64,000 nucleotides of DNA from Gordionus sp. m RMFG-2023 (GCF_954871325.1 NC_088777.1:3536509-3600508), one strand, 5' to 3'. Numbered from the stretch's first letter, positions 1-13,034 are shown. The notes: a model not told the origin generated them from the sequence alone. Numbers and translations: made by a program.

Positions 1-760
1 ACTCATATCATCTTCTCTCAGAGGACTATTGAGAATTTTTTACTTAATCTCGCATTAAATGTAAAAGAGGGAATAAATTATCCTAAAACCAGTTTCATAA
101 TATGACTGTGATCCCGAAAAAAAAAAACTGAGAGAAAAATAAACTGTGAAGAAAAAAAATTGATTTGTTTAACAGATGATAATTTTATCTGATGTTATTA
201 ATAACTGTTTTAAAAAGAAATAAGTTGGACATTAAATAATTATTAATTAATTGATTTAAATTTGCGAAGTTCTTAGTCAAACCTGGGTTCAGTAATATTT
301 CCCCAAACATATAAAATAATTTGAACTTAGAAGCATTTAAAACTTCAAAACCAGAAATACAAAATATTAGGAAATGATACTAAGAACAACCTGCAGCCCT
401 GGATGGTAAGATTTAATCTGGGAGGTTTTAAAAATGCAAGAATTGGATTAGTCTATTTTTTTCAAAATAAAACATTTTTAATTATTTTAACCAATACAGA
501 TATCTAAAAAAAAAATCTTAATTATATAATAAATGTTTTTACTATCAGAATTTTGATATAAAAAACTTTAAAAAAAAATAAATACTTTTTATATTATTAG
601 AATTATCAAATCATACCCTTTTTCATTTTTAAATTAAATAAGGATTAATTCATTACAGATCCCTGCTTATTAGGATAATGTCTATGGTTTAGGACTAAAG
701 TCTATATATTTAATTTAGCTTATTATATCTAAAGTCTATATATTTAATAGCTTGTTATAT
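1..760. other. AT-rich non-coding stretch
   Basis: No open frame of useful length, splice-bounded island or RNA gene was seen on either strand. Only A/T tracts and short degenerate repeats are present. Confidence 0.6.
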
Positions 761-764
761 CTAA

Positions 765-793
765 CTAGTTGATAGCCCGTCAAGAATGACGGG
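765..793 (-). mobile_element. Helitron 3' terminus (hairpin plus CTAG)
   Basis: Read on the minus strand, a perfect 7-bp stem (CCCGTCA/TGACGGG, 4-nt loop, 776-793) is followed about ten bases later by CTAG and then T. A GC-rich hairpin shortly before a CTRR end with insertion before T is the Helitron 3' signature, and arthropod Helitrons often use a CCCGTC-type stem. The element body would extend rightwards. Its 5' TC end and any Rep/helicase coding were not found, so this is probably a non-autonomous or truncated copy. A related end lies at 11723-11752. Confidence 0.6.
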
Positions 794-1196
794 AATTAAT
801 GTTCTTAAATATTGGATATTAAACTTGTACCTTATATTATAGTAAAATTTAGTAGAAAAAGAGGTAAATTTGTAAATCATACCTCATAAAATATTCTTAA
901 TTTCTGATTTAAATATTAGGAAAAATATTATTACCGCCTTTCTCGAAGGGCATAATAATAACTAATAACACCAGAGCTCTCGTTAGTCAGCATTTCTGTT
1001 CGCTCCCCACCGAGTGAAGGTAGGAGATGGGTTTTAGTGGAGCAAAGAGATGAGCAAAGAATGAATAAAAGAAGGTAGAAATATAGGAAAAAGAGACAAA
1101 AATGTGAAAAAAAAATTTATAATAATTTACTACCATATACTATAAGCGCGGAATTAACGCCGCGTGCCGGTATCGGTTCTAAATCGCTAAACGATA

Positions 1197-1258
1197 AATA
1201 GCCAAAAAAAGGGATGTTCCCAATTTGGTTACCAGTAACAATCCCAAAAATGGCTATT
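1197..1258. repeat. Short imperfect palindrome
   Basis: AATAGCCA (1197-1204) pairs with TGGCTATT (1251-1258). Just inside, GGGAT on the left pairs with ATCCC on the right, and TGTT with AACA. The preceding stretch (1144-1180) is a GC-richer patch with a GCGG/CCGC inverted pair. It lies just inside the Helitron 3' end and may be internal Helitron sequence; that link is inference. Confidence 0.4.
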
Positions 1259-1259
1259 A

Positions 1260-3070
1260 ATGTTTTATTTAAAAAATGAAGATCCAAATCGTAGCAAAAA
1301 ACATAAATAAATTACTAAAGTATAAGAAAATTAAGTATTTGAACTAAATTTGTAGTGTCTGTTTAATAATATAATTTGTAAGATATATATTTGTATTATG
1401 TATTTAATATAACGATGTTTTATTGCCATTTAAAATATTTATTAAATTTTAATAATATAATTTTTAATTATATACTAAAATTTATTATAATTTCACATAT
1501 AGATATGTAATATATTCGTATTAAGTATTTAATATAACTGTTGAAGAAATTTTTTATTGCCATTAAAATTACTTATTAAATTTGTAAAACGTTTTCTTAA
1601 TAATAATGTATAATTTCATAGAACTTAATAATCCAATGAAAAAAAATAAATATTGATTAAATTTAGTTAATTTTAAAAAATTAAATATAAATAAAGATTT
1701 TTATAACAAAATATAAAGCTTAAATCCCAGAGTAAGAAAAAAATATTTTTTAAAAAAATTTAACATTACCGAGATAATAAAAGCCTTCAATTTATTTAAT
1801 ATTAAGAAGATAGGAAAGTTGATACCAAAAAAATTAACGTTATAAAGATAGGAAAACGTTCATTTCTTATAGATTATAGCGTTGCAGAAATTAATTTTAG
1901 CACTAAAATGAAATTACTATAGAAAATATTGTATAAAAAAATTAATATAATATAATATAATTCATCATCTCCTATAATAAAATTAAACTGAATATATTAA
2001 ATTATTTTAAGATAATAGCCCTAACAATTCTTCAGTTTTTCAGTTGGCTACTTTCACCAATTTTTCCTTTTATTAGAATCCCTCTAGGTTATCGTAACTA
2101 CTGGTAAAAGGGGATGGGAGACGCCATCTCACATAATTTTTTACTATCCTCGAAATATATCAGATTTTTACGTTTTTTAGAGCCATTTCCATTCACTTAG
2201 AAGTGAATGCTAATATTATTTACATTACATAAATTAACCTTAATATTGGCCTTAAATCATGCTTAATAATAAATTATGATTAATATTACATAATTTAGGA
2301 CCAATCGTTTATATTTTTTTTTCTATGATACTTAGCATGCTTTTATTTAAAGCACTATCAGGTGAATTTTCTCTCCGTAAATTTTATCATAGATTTAACC
2401 CAGTTATTGTAGGTCTTTGGCTATGCTAAAATAACATTTTACTAATTTTTTCTTTCAAATTCTTTCTTGATTATACTGATATATTGCGGCGAGAAGGGTG
2501 GGGTGAGGGTTTTTAGGTGGGGTAGGGCGTGGTAACTTTTATAATCTTAGATAAATATTTAGAAGAATAACCAAATATCAGAGGGGGGAAGGTTACCCTT
2601 GATCCCTTTCTGGCTACCCTTATGATAATTACTTCTTGCTTGGGGATTATCAATATAGATAATTTATGGCTTGTTTTTTTCAATTATTTTTCAAAAAAAT
2701 ATATGTTTCACAGTTTAAATGAAAGTCAAGTTTTGAATAATTTGTATTATTACATGTATTTTATAACAATTTAATAAAATAGAATTGAATTTGAATTTGG
2801 CTTTAAATGATAAATTAAGAATTCAATAATATCCATGTAATATAAACAAATATTTGATATAATAAAGTTTTTTTTTAGTTAAAATCAAACTTATCCTGAA
2901 AAGGATTAGGACCATAATAAAAATACTTAACAATTTTAAAAAAATGGAAATTTAAATCATGGGAATTTCTTTGAGATGGAATTATATCAAAAAAAATAAT
3001 AAAACACTCAGGGACCAATTAGGGATAGTTACTTTTTAGGAGAAAACGTAGAAAATAAAAGCTGAAACCT
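1260..3070. other. AT-rich non-coding stretch
   Basis: No gene, RNA or element boundary could be supported. A G-rich patch near 2487-2530 and short poly-A/T tracts are the only compositional features. Confidence 0.55.
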
Positions 3071-3076
3071 TCCGAT

Positions 3077-3217
3077 TAGTGTGTTGTTAAGCGGCTCTGA
3101 TAACAATATCACCCAAGCTTAAAGATTTTGATCAAAGATGACACAAAGTTTTGGAGATCCGTTATCGAAATTTCGAGGTTTATAGTCAATATTTTCTGAC
3201 TACAATATTGAACACTA
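3077..3217. repeat. Foldback MITE, family A (degenerate copy)
   Basis: It starts TAGTGTGTTGTTAAGCGGCTC and ends with AACACTA, the worn ends of family A. Flanks CTTCCGAT and CTTCCTGT agree at 6 of 8 positions, which may be an old 8-bp target duplication. The middle keeps the family's AAGCTTAAAGATTTTGAT block. Confidence 0.5.
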
Positions 3218-3518
3218 CTTCCTGTTAATTAAAATACGAGAGTAGAGTTTCTCCGATAAATTTATATGTCTAATACAACGTGTATTAAAATTATTTTCTG
3301 AAAGAAAAAAAAACGTTGAAAAAAATTTCAGGAGGAAAATATATTTCAGTGATAAATTGAGAACATGAATCGGTTTCATTTTCTCGTATTTTAGAAGATT
3401 TAAATTACTCTCGATGTCTCATGATAGTCTCTAATAAAAGAAAACGAAATTACACAGTATAATACTAACCCCAACAATAAAAATGAAATCTCCAACAGAG
3501 TGCGATAACTAGTGTAAA

Positions 3519-3708
3519 TAGTGTTGTTAAACGGCTAGCTCAATATTCGTGCCAGAGAAATATCGCCTAAGCCTAGAGATTTCGATAAAAGATGTCTAAG
3601 ACCCTTTCTATGAGCAAAATCTTCAGGCTTGCGTATTATTATTCCGGATGAAATATTGAGTTAGCCGTTTTTAAAAATCGGCTCAAAAAGAGGCGTTTAA
3701 CAACACAT
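3519..3708. repeat. Foldback MITE, family A
   Basis: The left end is TAGTGTTGTTAAACGGCT and the right end carries its inverted copy, slightly worn at the tip. The arms are inverted copies of each other through the AATATT/GCCTAAGCCT blocks. Flanks AGTGTAAA (3511-3518) and ACTGTAAA (3709-3716) match at 7 of 8 bases, which fits a hAT-type 8-bp target-site duplication. There is no coding capacity. Confidence 0.75.
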
Positions 3709-3719
3709 ACTGTAAATAA

Positions 3720-5740
3720 TTGCTAATTTTTCGAATTAGAAAAAACGGCTAGTTTTTAACTTTATTTAGTAGAAGCTGTAACGGTTACAAAAAAAAGCTA
3801 TTCGTTACATAATTAAGAAAAAAAATGGGATAAAGAATCTATGAAGTCTAAAATTAATAAGGTAGTATAATAAATTTTAAAAAGATGGAAACCAACTTTA
3901 AATCTCTTATAATTTATATAAAAATCAAAGATTATCATGTTGAAGGATATTCAATTTAAGAGTAATTTTTCGAATAAAACCTCATTTTCTTCTTCTGTTT
4001 GGTCTCCTCATTTTAAAATTTGCCTTATCGTAACCATACGACTAATAACCCTAGCTCCGCACCACAAAGATATACAATATAACAATAAAGAAGTAAAAGT
4101 TAATAATTCTTTTAAAAATAATGACTATAATTCAAAATATTTTGAAAATAAGCTATTTTATTATATATAAAAAAATGTGAAATACCAAAATTATTTCTAT
4201 AAAAATATATTAAGGTTACAATATAAATCGGGTTTTATATATAAAGAAAAACTTTCCATTAATTAAATATATAATTCTGATATTCAAATTATTCTAGTCT
4301 CTTATCTGCGACTTATCGCAATTTTCGTTTATAAAAAATCTATATTAATTATTTGGAAAATTTATTTTGAATTATTAAGATTATTAGTAAAATGTTATAG
4401 AACCAATTATTCAAAAAAAAATATCGGATCGATGAATCAATTTATTATACATGAATACTTTGAATTCTGAATAACTACAATTTTTACCAATGGGGGTTTT
4501 TATTAATCTTCCTAAAGAAGATTAAAGATAATTTACGATATTTGGATATGATAATAGCTTCTAATCAAATAATAGAAAATGTTTAAAAAAACAAATTTTT
4601 ACAAACCCTATCCTTATAAGATATAAATGATAACTAGAATTTACATATTTTCTTAAGCATGGCTAGCTTTTTGATCTTAGTGAAACTCTTTGTATAAATA
4701 CTACAAAAATAAAATGACTATTCATATTTTTTTTAAAAAAATATATAAATTTAAAATGAGATGACTTCTAATATAGGGAGCTTGAATCCATATGCCACTC
4801 CCACCACCTCCTCCCCCAACATTGCTCTTGATATATTCAAATTTTTGTTTAGGTTATGGAAGGCAATTAAAATTTGAACCTTTTACAATTTATTTTAATC
4901 AAATCCCAAAATTTATTATATATAATGTTTTATACCTCTCCCGTGGATAACCCCCCAAGCCTTTATTTTTTTAAACAACTTTTTCGGAAAATTTTATTTA
5001 AATCATCCTTTTTAGGGATGATTTTATATTTAAAACATATTATTATGTTACTTTATATAGGGATATTTCTGTCATATTTTTTTATCCGAGATGTAAATAT
5101 GCATACGTTTCTTTATATAGAGGATATTTCTATATTTTTTATCCGAGCTGTAAATAATGTATATTACAAACCTAATCTTTAATTTGATTAAAGAATTTTA
5201 CCATTCGTATTATAAAATTTTGCAATTATTTTTTTTAAGGTAATAATGTTTTAAATAAAAATTTTTTAAAAATTATATAGCATTCAAAAAAAATTTAATA
5301 TTAGCTTAAAACGCCACCTTACGGAAGGAATATAGATGATTTTATATATCAAAATTTTTATTATTTTTAATAATAATCTCAATGAAAACCGTTAAATATT
5401 CCATTTAAATTAATTGTATTTTATTGAATAACATTTATCAATTATCGAATTTATGCGGTAACCTAATATTAACGACATGATCATATTAATAGACACTATT
5501 TTCGAAAATTTAATTGGATATAGAGGTAAATGAATGAATTTGCGTTATCAGCATTCTATTAATACACTCAAAAGTTAAAACGAGAGTTGATAGAATAAGC
5601 GAAAATTTTATTCATTTTAATATTTAAATTTTTAAAAATAAAACGTTAAAAATATATAAATTTTGATGTTAGATAATTTCATTCTAAAAAAACGTTTTTT
5701 TTAAAAAAAATAATATTTAATTACTATAATTACCATCATT
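3720..5740. other. AT-rich non-coding stretch
   Basis: Two short open frames (3937-4170 and 4874-5182, plus strand) are AT-driven, with no motif or splice context, and are not accepted as genes. A tandem duplication sits inside (listed separately). Confidence 0.5.
5051..5157 (+). repeat. 60-bp tandem duplication
   Basis: A unit starting CTTTATATAG is repeated with a 60-bp period (starts at 5051 and 5111). Both copies share the ATCCGAG..TGTAAATA core with a few differences. The second copy is shorter. Confidence 0.75.
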
Positions 5741-5749
5741 AATTAAAAA

Positions 5750-5915
5750 TAGTGTTTGGTTGAACGACTCAAGCCGATTTTTAAAACCCGTTAGCTCAAT
5801 ATTTTATTCAAAAAAATATTAATACACTAGTCTGAGGCTTGGACATCTATTAACGAAATATCGTAATCAATGTTTTTCTGGTTAAAATATTGATTCGGGC
5901 CGTTTGACAACCCTA
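5750..5915. repeat. Foldback MITE, family A
   Basis: It has worn TAGTGTT..GACTC ends, the GCCGATTTTTAAAA block, and the inverted partner TTCTGG..AAAATATTGA..CGGGCCGTTTGACAA. No clear 8-bp flanking duplication remains. Confidence 0.6.
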
Positions 5916-6506
5916 AAATTGAAATAATCTAATTATTTTAGTAAAAAAAATTTTTTTATTATAGTTTAATAATTATTTTATTTTTGAGATAATTGTGATT
6001 TTGAAATATTTTTTAAAATTACAATGGCTTAATACCTAGATAAAGGAACTATAATTATATTATAAAAATAATTTAATTTGTATTTTTTTTTGTTAGCTAA
6101 ATAATATATAAAAAAAAATTGCCCTTGCCTCGTTTTAAAAAATGCTGATACTAATATTTGTTTATATTTTTTATTCAAAATTAGGCGATTAGAGATATTT
6201 GAAGAGAGGATACACAACTCCCCAAGGGAATATAATAAGGTCGTCTCATCTTAGGCCGTCTTCGGGAAATAGGTTTTGGGTTTATAATTCACAAAAAAAA
6301 ATTCAAATTGAAAATTTTAATTATAACATTGACGTATAATTTTTAAGATATTTTAATTTTATTTTTAATTTGAAATCATATATATATATATAGAAATCTA
6401 TTATCTATTTAATTAATATACATTATATAATAAGATTTAAAATATTGAGAAAGATTATTTTAATATATGATAAAAAAAATTTTGAAAAAATAATATATCT
6501 TAAAAC

Positions 6507-6680
6507 TAGTGTTGGCTAAAACGGCTAACTTAATATTTTAGCCAGAAAAATATTGCTCAGGTCTCGAGATTTCGATAATATATTTCCTAGACCTTTGTAC
6601 CGTCTATGAACAATCAGTTGCGTAATATATTTTCTGGATGAAATATTGAGTTTGCCGTTATTAGCCGTTTAACAACACTA
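6507..6680. repeat. Foldback MITE, family A
   Basis: It runs from TAGTGTTGGCTAAAACGGCT to AGCCGTTTAACAACACTA with long inverted arms. Flanks CTTAAAAC (6499-6506) and CTTAAAAA (6681-6688) agree at 7 of 8 positions, fitting an 8-bp hAT-type duplication. Confidence 0.75.
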
Positions 6681-6689
6681 CTTAAAAAC

Positions 6690-7630
6690 ATGTTTATTAA
6701 TGCAAAGCACGCTCATCATTGTTAAAGAAAGTTCCTAATACAGGACATCAGTCTGCAGGTTTGCAGTGACTAATAAGTTTATTCCCTTTTATTAGGGATA
6801 CATTGTTGTTTATATATATGTATCTTAATTTAAGAAGCTATAATTTTGATTACTAAAATCTACTTTTATTTTTCAAAATCATAATAATTCAAAAAATATA
6901 TATAAAAAACAAATAATAGTTTGTTTTTTTTAAAAAATAATTTAGAAAATATGTTAATCATTTTCGAATAATATAAATACCACGTTTCTCTTTTTTTTAC
7001 AAAAAAAATATATATTATCATTTTTATTATTTATTTCCCTCCAATCAAAAATGTCTGACATTTGTTGATTGATGGGCTATCTTAAAGCTAAATATAATTG
7101 TACATTTTAAAGAAAATTCCATGGACGCTTAGTCATCACTTCTGACTCGTTTATAAATCCCACTCATACATAGGCGGCGAATTTTTCTTAGGAAGAGTGG
7201 CTTTTAAATGACTTTTCCCATTATTAATATTGGAAAAAAAAATTCTTAAAATTTTTGAAATTTATAATCATTTACTTAAAAAAATAATTTCATTTTAATC
7301 ATTTTTGTTGAGATACGGGTAAAGTAAGGAGGGGGTTGAGTTTTATTAGCTTAAATTAATATTTACAAAAATCTATAAGTCTATAAAGTAGAAATAAATC
7401 AATCCTTATTGGGTCAAAGCCCATAAACTTATTTAATAACAAAAATTAATCACTAATCAAAATCATTTTTAAAAAAAAAATCATATATTAATATTTCCCT
7501 TTATCTGAAATAAAAAAATTTCAACCCGATTTTTTTATGGCAAAATATCATAATCTAAAAATTAATTGATTCTATTTATATTTTACATTGGGATAATTAC
7601 AAATCCCCAAGATTAATCTATTTAATATAG
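6690..7630. other. AT-rich non-coding stretch
   Basis: No feature could be supported on either strand in this interval between a MITE and the hAT transposon. Confidence 0.5.
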
Positions 7631-7638
7631 AGTAACTA

Positions 7639-10600
7639 CAGGGCCGTAGCCAGGAATTTTTACTTAGGGGAGCCAAGTGCCTACTTGGGGGGGGGGGGCA
7701 CTATTTTTTTTAAAATCAAACAAATAATTACGAGTTCATAGAAATTTTTTCCTATTTTTATTAAAAATTTAATAACAAAATAATACTATAATATGAATAT
7801 ACAAAACAAAATAATTACTATAATATGCATATACAAAACAAAATATTACTATAATAGAATACGGCGATTTTTATTTTTAAATTTTAATATAAATGAACTA
7901 AAAGATAAATTCTGCGTTATTCTTTTTTCATACGCCATTAATACTAAATTTTGTTTACGTTTATCCTTCATAGACTCTCTATTGCTCGATAAAACTATTT
8001 TTAATGTAGAGAACGAGGCCTCACAAGAAGCCGTTGTTATCCCAATGATTATCGCTGCTGAGTAGCATTTATATATTTCTTTAAATGCATGATTATATTT
8101 TTTTATACATAATATGTAAGATATTTTCAAAATTTGATTTTATTTAGCTTCTGAAGCTAGCAATCCTTTTGCTATTTTCATTTCATGATGCAGTGTTTCC
8201 ATATTTAAGTTTAACAGGGATTTTAATGGGGCCATTTTATCTGATAAAAAATAATCAGGGTCATGGGGGGACAATGTATTATAAGATGAAAAAAGATTAA
8301 AATCATCTTCTGTAAATCGGTCTAAAAAACTATCCACAAAGTTATCTATAATTTCATAATATATCCTTTTTAAAGAACTCCAATTGGAGTCTTGTTCACA
8401 ATCAAATTCTAGTTTGCTATCAACTAAAAAATCTTGGAAATTTTTAGGCGTTTTACGTACCCGTGATGATTTTTAGGGAGTAAGATTAAATTTTGATAAA
8501 AGATTTCCAGCCTTAATTATAATCAAAGCAAAAGAATTATCACTTCTTTTATTTTTTAATATATTGATAGTAGAATCAATACAATTTTTAGCATCCACTA
8601 GATTAGTACCTACTGATTTTAGATACTTATTTAGTGGATCTATTGTAATTAATATCTCATATTATGATGGCTAATATAATGTAATTTATATTAATACATT
8701 AAGATAAAAGACCAGAGGCTTCGACTGAATCATGAATTGAAACCTCTGAATTAAGAGTTCTATTAGAAAAGTAAAATAATTCTTCACCAATAACCTCAAT
8801 CAAAATTCTCATAAATAATGTGAGATGTTTCCAAATGACCAGTCCACCTCTGGTCTAAAAGTCTCTTAAGGTGGCCTGTATATTTACAGGATACGTTAAA
8901 ACGCCTGAAAAAATTATACAATGCATATGATAAATTAAAAAAATTATAAATAATAACAATATTATTATACCAATTTTGAACCATAAGATGCAACTTGTGG
9001 TTGTAGTAATGTATAAAATGAATATTTTTATTAATTTTTTTTTGAAGAAGTGTTTGCACACCTCCATTTCGGCCAGACATAACGTTTGCACCATCATATG
9101 CCTGGCTTATTAAATTAGCTGAATTAATATTTAGGTCATTAAGTTACTTTAAAATGCAATCTGTAATGCTTTCAGCAGAAAGACACTCTAAATTAATGAT
9201 TCCTATTAAATTTTCTTGGATTTCTCCAGAAAAAAATATAGCGAATTATTATGCTCAGGTTTTCACAACCTGATGCATCTTTTGTCTCATCAGCTTATAG
9301 ACAAAAAAAGGCATCTAGCTTTTATTATATTTGTCTGAAATATGTTCAAGCACCATGTCTGCCATAATGGATATTACTTCGTTTTGAACCTGTGGTGATG
9401 TATACTGGGCATTTTGGGGTATAAATTTCATAATTTTATTTAATTCAGGGTCTTTTTGGATAATGTAGGAAAACATTGCTATAAATAGCCCAGAAGAATA
9501 AATTATGTTATCTTTTGCAGCATCCGTAATATTTGTTGAACCAGTCACACGGAAAGGTAGCTCTTGTATTCTAAGAAATAGCATCAAATCAAATATTGAT
9601 TTAATATAATATTGATTACGATTAATTTGATCACCTCCCAACATTTTAGTTATTTCTGTACCTTTGTTTATATTTTGATTTTTATCATGCCATATTGTAA
9701 TTGAATTTAAATGAGTTTTTGAGCACTCGTGTTTTAGTAGTCCCTTCTTGGCAGCTAACGCATTTTTCCAATTTCTGAATCCCGTTTGTCCAAATTCATC
9801 ACTTTGATTACACAAGTATTTCCTACATGGAAAACAAAAGGCAGCGTCAGCTTCTACACTATACTCCAACCAGTCTCGGCCTCTATACCATGATTTTTGA
9901 AATGATCTTTGCCCATGGACATTTTTTTTCACGTAATTGTTTAATTTGATTTATTCTGGCCAAGGTCATGGGATTTGAATTGAACCATTAGAGGACTTTT
10001 TTGACACTAAAAATATTATAATTAATAATGAGGGAAAGGGTTGGTCATCAGGATGGGCGAAGGAAGGGCATGCTGAAAATGAACAAACACAAAATTTATC
10101 TTGTATTTAAGATACAAGTATTTGCTATAATGTAGTGCCCAACCCTGATGAAGATTATCAGTAAAGTTGATCAGTAAAATTATAGATATTCAGTATTAAA
10201 AATTAGAAAAAGGTCATAAACATTATATCTTTAAAGTAAGATTAACAAAAAATAAAATATTTTTATATTTATAAATCAATTACTAGTTGCCTCTTGACAA
10301 TGAGAGACTGAGCTGCTAGATGAAGATGATTGAGTCTCTCTTCGTCTTTATTTGTTTTCAAAATCAAAATGTAATAATGAAACACCATAATCTCCTACTC
10401 CTATTGATATTGTCAAAAATATATAAATATAAAAATTTGGGTTAAATTTTAAACTATTTACCATCTTCCTCTTTCTGAGTGTAGTGAGGATCATTTTCTA
10501 GATTATTAACTTAATTCATATTTTGAAATATGAGTGAATATATTTATTTTAATAATTAAAATTATTATACAAAAATGATAATATTAATAATAAATGTCTG

Positions 10601-11287
10601 TCTCTTATCTTATATAAAATAAATATATATGAAATAATAATATATAGGTATTGCCCTATATCAATATCATATAAGTCATGAAATAATTATATAAATTTAT
10701 ACTAACTATGAGAAGAATCAGTTTCTGAAATTTCTGATGTAGTATTACTAGTAGTTTGTAGAAGTGATGTTGCTTGACATTTGTTTAACTTTAACTTAAA
10801 ATAAGATTTAATAACTGATTGTTTCTTCATAATTTTAAAATAAACGCTGTAAAATAAAATAACTGGTTATATATTATAATATAAATGTGATCCCAATAGA
10901 GAATGTTATACACAACAAAAACAAATGAAAAAAAATGAATGAATGGTAATTTAATATTGGGTAAAAATAAAAATAAAACAGGATAGAAAAAAATTTACAA
11001 ACTAGACATGTTTGTAGAATAAATATTAAAAATTTATTTTAAAAATATAAAAATAATTAATTCTAAATAGACATGTTTTTTGAACATTTTTGAATAAATA
11101 TTCAAAATTTATATTAAAAATATAAAAATAATCAATTCTAAAAAAAAATTTCAAATTTGGGCGGGCCAGAAAAATTTTTGGGGGCCACTTTTGGGGGCCA
11201 AAGATTTTTCTAGTAGCCAGGTTTAGAAGCCCAAAAAAAAATTTTTTGGGGCCCCCCCCCCGGGCCCTCCTTCGTGGCTACGGCCTG
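7639..11287 (-). mobile_element. hAT transposon (ZMYM1/TTF-zinc-finger type), nearly full length, decayed
   Basis: The left end CAGGGCCGTAGCCAGGAA and the right end (inverted: CAGGCCGTAGCCACGAAG) form terminal inverted repeats. They are flanked by AGTAACTA (7631-7638) and AGTAACTG (11288-11295), an 8-bp target duplication with one mismatch. The subterminal regions carry G/C homopolymer runs on both sides. The 3649-bp element holds minus-strand transposase remains in the right order from N-terminus (right) to hAT dimerisation domain (left). Flank agreement suggests a fairly old but not ancient insertion. The boundaries are well supported. Confidence 0.9.
7849..10830 (-). pseudogene. hAT transposase (TTF zinc finger, DUF4371, hAT C-terminal), broken
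   Basis: From right to left on the minus strand, a likely first exon starts MKKQSVIKSYFK at 10830 and has a GTTAGT donor-like end near 10705. A 205-codon open block (9932-9315) carries the TTF-type finger (WLEYSVEADAAFCFPC). DUF4371 motifs follow, including ADETKDASGCENLSI near 9290-9230 and MSGRNGGVQTL at 9080. Further blocks lie at 8337-8140 and 8130-7849, the last with the dimerisation signature TTASCEASFSTLK. The frame is interrupted by several stops and shifts between the blocks (for example around 9310, 9140-9080 and 8140), so no functional transposase is made. The family assignment is secure from motif order. Confidence 0.85.
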
Positions 11288-11295
11288 AGTAACTG

Positions 11296-11720
11296 TTCTT
11301 TATTATTCAAACCAAAGCTCCCAGTTGGTAGGATAGAGGTTCTCAGCTGGTAGGTATTAATGTTTCTCCTATATCAAAAATATAGTGGAGAAATTATTTC
11401 TAAAACCTTATTTGCTAACTGCTGCAGCTGGTAAGAATTTGCCTATGATCATAATTTAATTTCTTGATACCAACGCTAAATGATTATATTATTTTTTTTA
11501 GTATTAAAGAACGATTTTAAAACAAAAGTCATATAAAAAATAAATAACGATTATAAAAATATAGCTCTAATTTGTTAATCTGCGTTCTAGATCAGCTTAA
11601 TTCTTAATAGCAGGCTATTTAACTGTCTTTTAAGTATAGACTAAATATCCAAATATGTAAAAAGAAATTAATATTAAATAAAAATTACGATTTTAAGCAT
11701 GCCACTCGTTTAATTTTCTA
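11296..11720. other. AT-rich non-coding stretch
   Basis: Nothing could be supported except a short repeated phrase (CAGTTGGTAGG/CAGCTGGTAGG/CAGCTGGTAAG at 11320-11435) that may be remains of a local duplication. Confidence 0.4.
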
Positions 11721-11722
11721 AA

Positions 11723-11752
11723 CTAGTAGAGATCCCGTCAAAAAATGACGGG
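11723..11752 (-). mobile_element. Helitron 3' terminus (hairpin plus CTAG)
   Basis: On the minus strand, CCCGTCATTTTTTGACGGG forms a 7-bp stem. About eleven bases later comes CTAG, then T, the same arrangement as at 765-793. This second, independent copy makes the Helitron reading stronger. The body would run rightwards from here; its 5' end was not located. Confidence 0.6.
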
Positions 11753-12660
11753 AAATGAGATTTTTATTCATTTTTACAATAGATGTCATGCCAACTTCAA
11801 GCTCACAATATTAGGAAGCATCCAAGATCTTATAATTTAAAAAAAGTTTATAAAGCTAAGATCAACCCTTAATAATTTGTAAAAAATATTCCCAAATCAG
11901 GTGCAAGCTAATATTAATTTGAGTTTCCAAACCCAGTCCTACCCATTATAATTTTGAAAATTCTTTCCCGCCTCGGAGATAGTTAAATTTTTAATATCAT
12001 CACATGAACGGGAAATATCTGATTTACCAATTAGTCTAATATGGAAAAAAAACATGTAAATTCCGTATTAAGGGAAACTGGGAAGGCCTGGGCAACCCCT
12101 TATTAGAGAATCATGACAAATAAAATAAAAATAACCGACTCTTATACTTTTTTGTAATATGATCAATTAAAATTATATCTAAAAAATATGTTGTTTATTA
12201 TATAAAGTTATTTTTGTTTTTCAGATAAATTTAATGTATGTCTTGCATTTCTGAAATTATTTGTCAAAGAATTTGATAAGGGATATATATTTTTTAATTT
12301 TAAGTTAAAAAAACAAAATGCCATTAAACACTAATGAAACTTATATGCAAATTATTTATATATTTTTTAAGATATTTTTTTTTATTGACATATAAATTTA
12401 GTATAATTTTTTTAAAAAATAATGAGGAATATTTATTATGTATTTGATAAAATTAAGAGCAAATCCTTGTTTACATTTTAATTTTTGATGAAAAAACAAC
12501 AAAATAAATCTGGAAGGTCGTCTGGAGAGGAAATAATTAATATACAATTTCATATCATTTAGGGTTGTAGATGAAAGTAATGACACATTACCAAAGCAGT
12601 GTACAAATCCTGATAAAGATGAGGCATATGCCTATGCCTTGGGATACTGGTAAAAGAAGA

Positions 12661-13034
12661 ACGCAAAATGATATTTCTGTCAATGTCAGCATTGGTATCC
12701 CTCTCTAAAATAGAATAATGAACGACAATGTTAACTAAACCATAAAACGGTCGTAAGTATTGTTATAAAGGCCACGACAGAACTACTGCATATTTCTCCA
12801 TTAATAAAGTTGATGAAATTGGCTGTACTGTACATTCAAGTTTGAACACGCAAAACGATATTTCTGTCAATGTCGAATTGGTATCCCCTTCTAAAATAGA
12901 ATCATGAACAACAATGTTAACTCAACCATAAAACGGTCGTAAGTATTGATATAAAGGCCACGACAGAAATACTGTATATTTTTCCATTTATAAAGTTGAT
13001 GAAATTGGCCATACTGTACATTAAAGTTTAAACA
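12661..13034 (+). repeat. 187-bp tandem duplication
   Basis: Two head-to-tail copies (starts 12661 and 12848) share long blocks such as CCATAAAACGGTCGTAAGTA and AAGGCCACGACAGAA, with roughly one difference per ten to fifteen bases. Neither copy encodes a sustained frame. Origin unknown; possibly internal Helitron or satellite sequence. Confidence 0.85.

Noticed and set aside
4874-5182. 102-codon plus-strand frame
   Set aside because: It runs through a tandem duplication, is hydrophobic by AT composition, and has no motif.
7793-8065. Plus-strand open frame inside the hAT
   Set aside because: It is a shadow of the hAT dimerisation domain coded on the minus strand.
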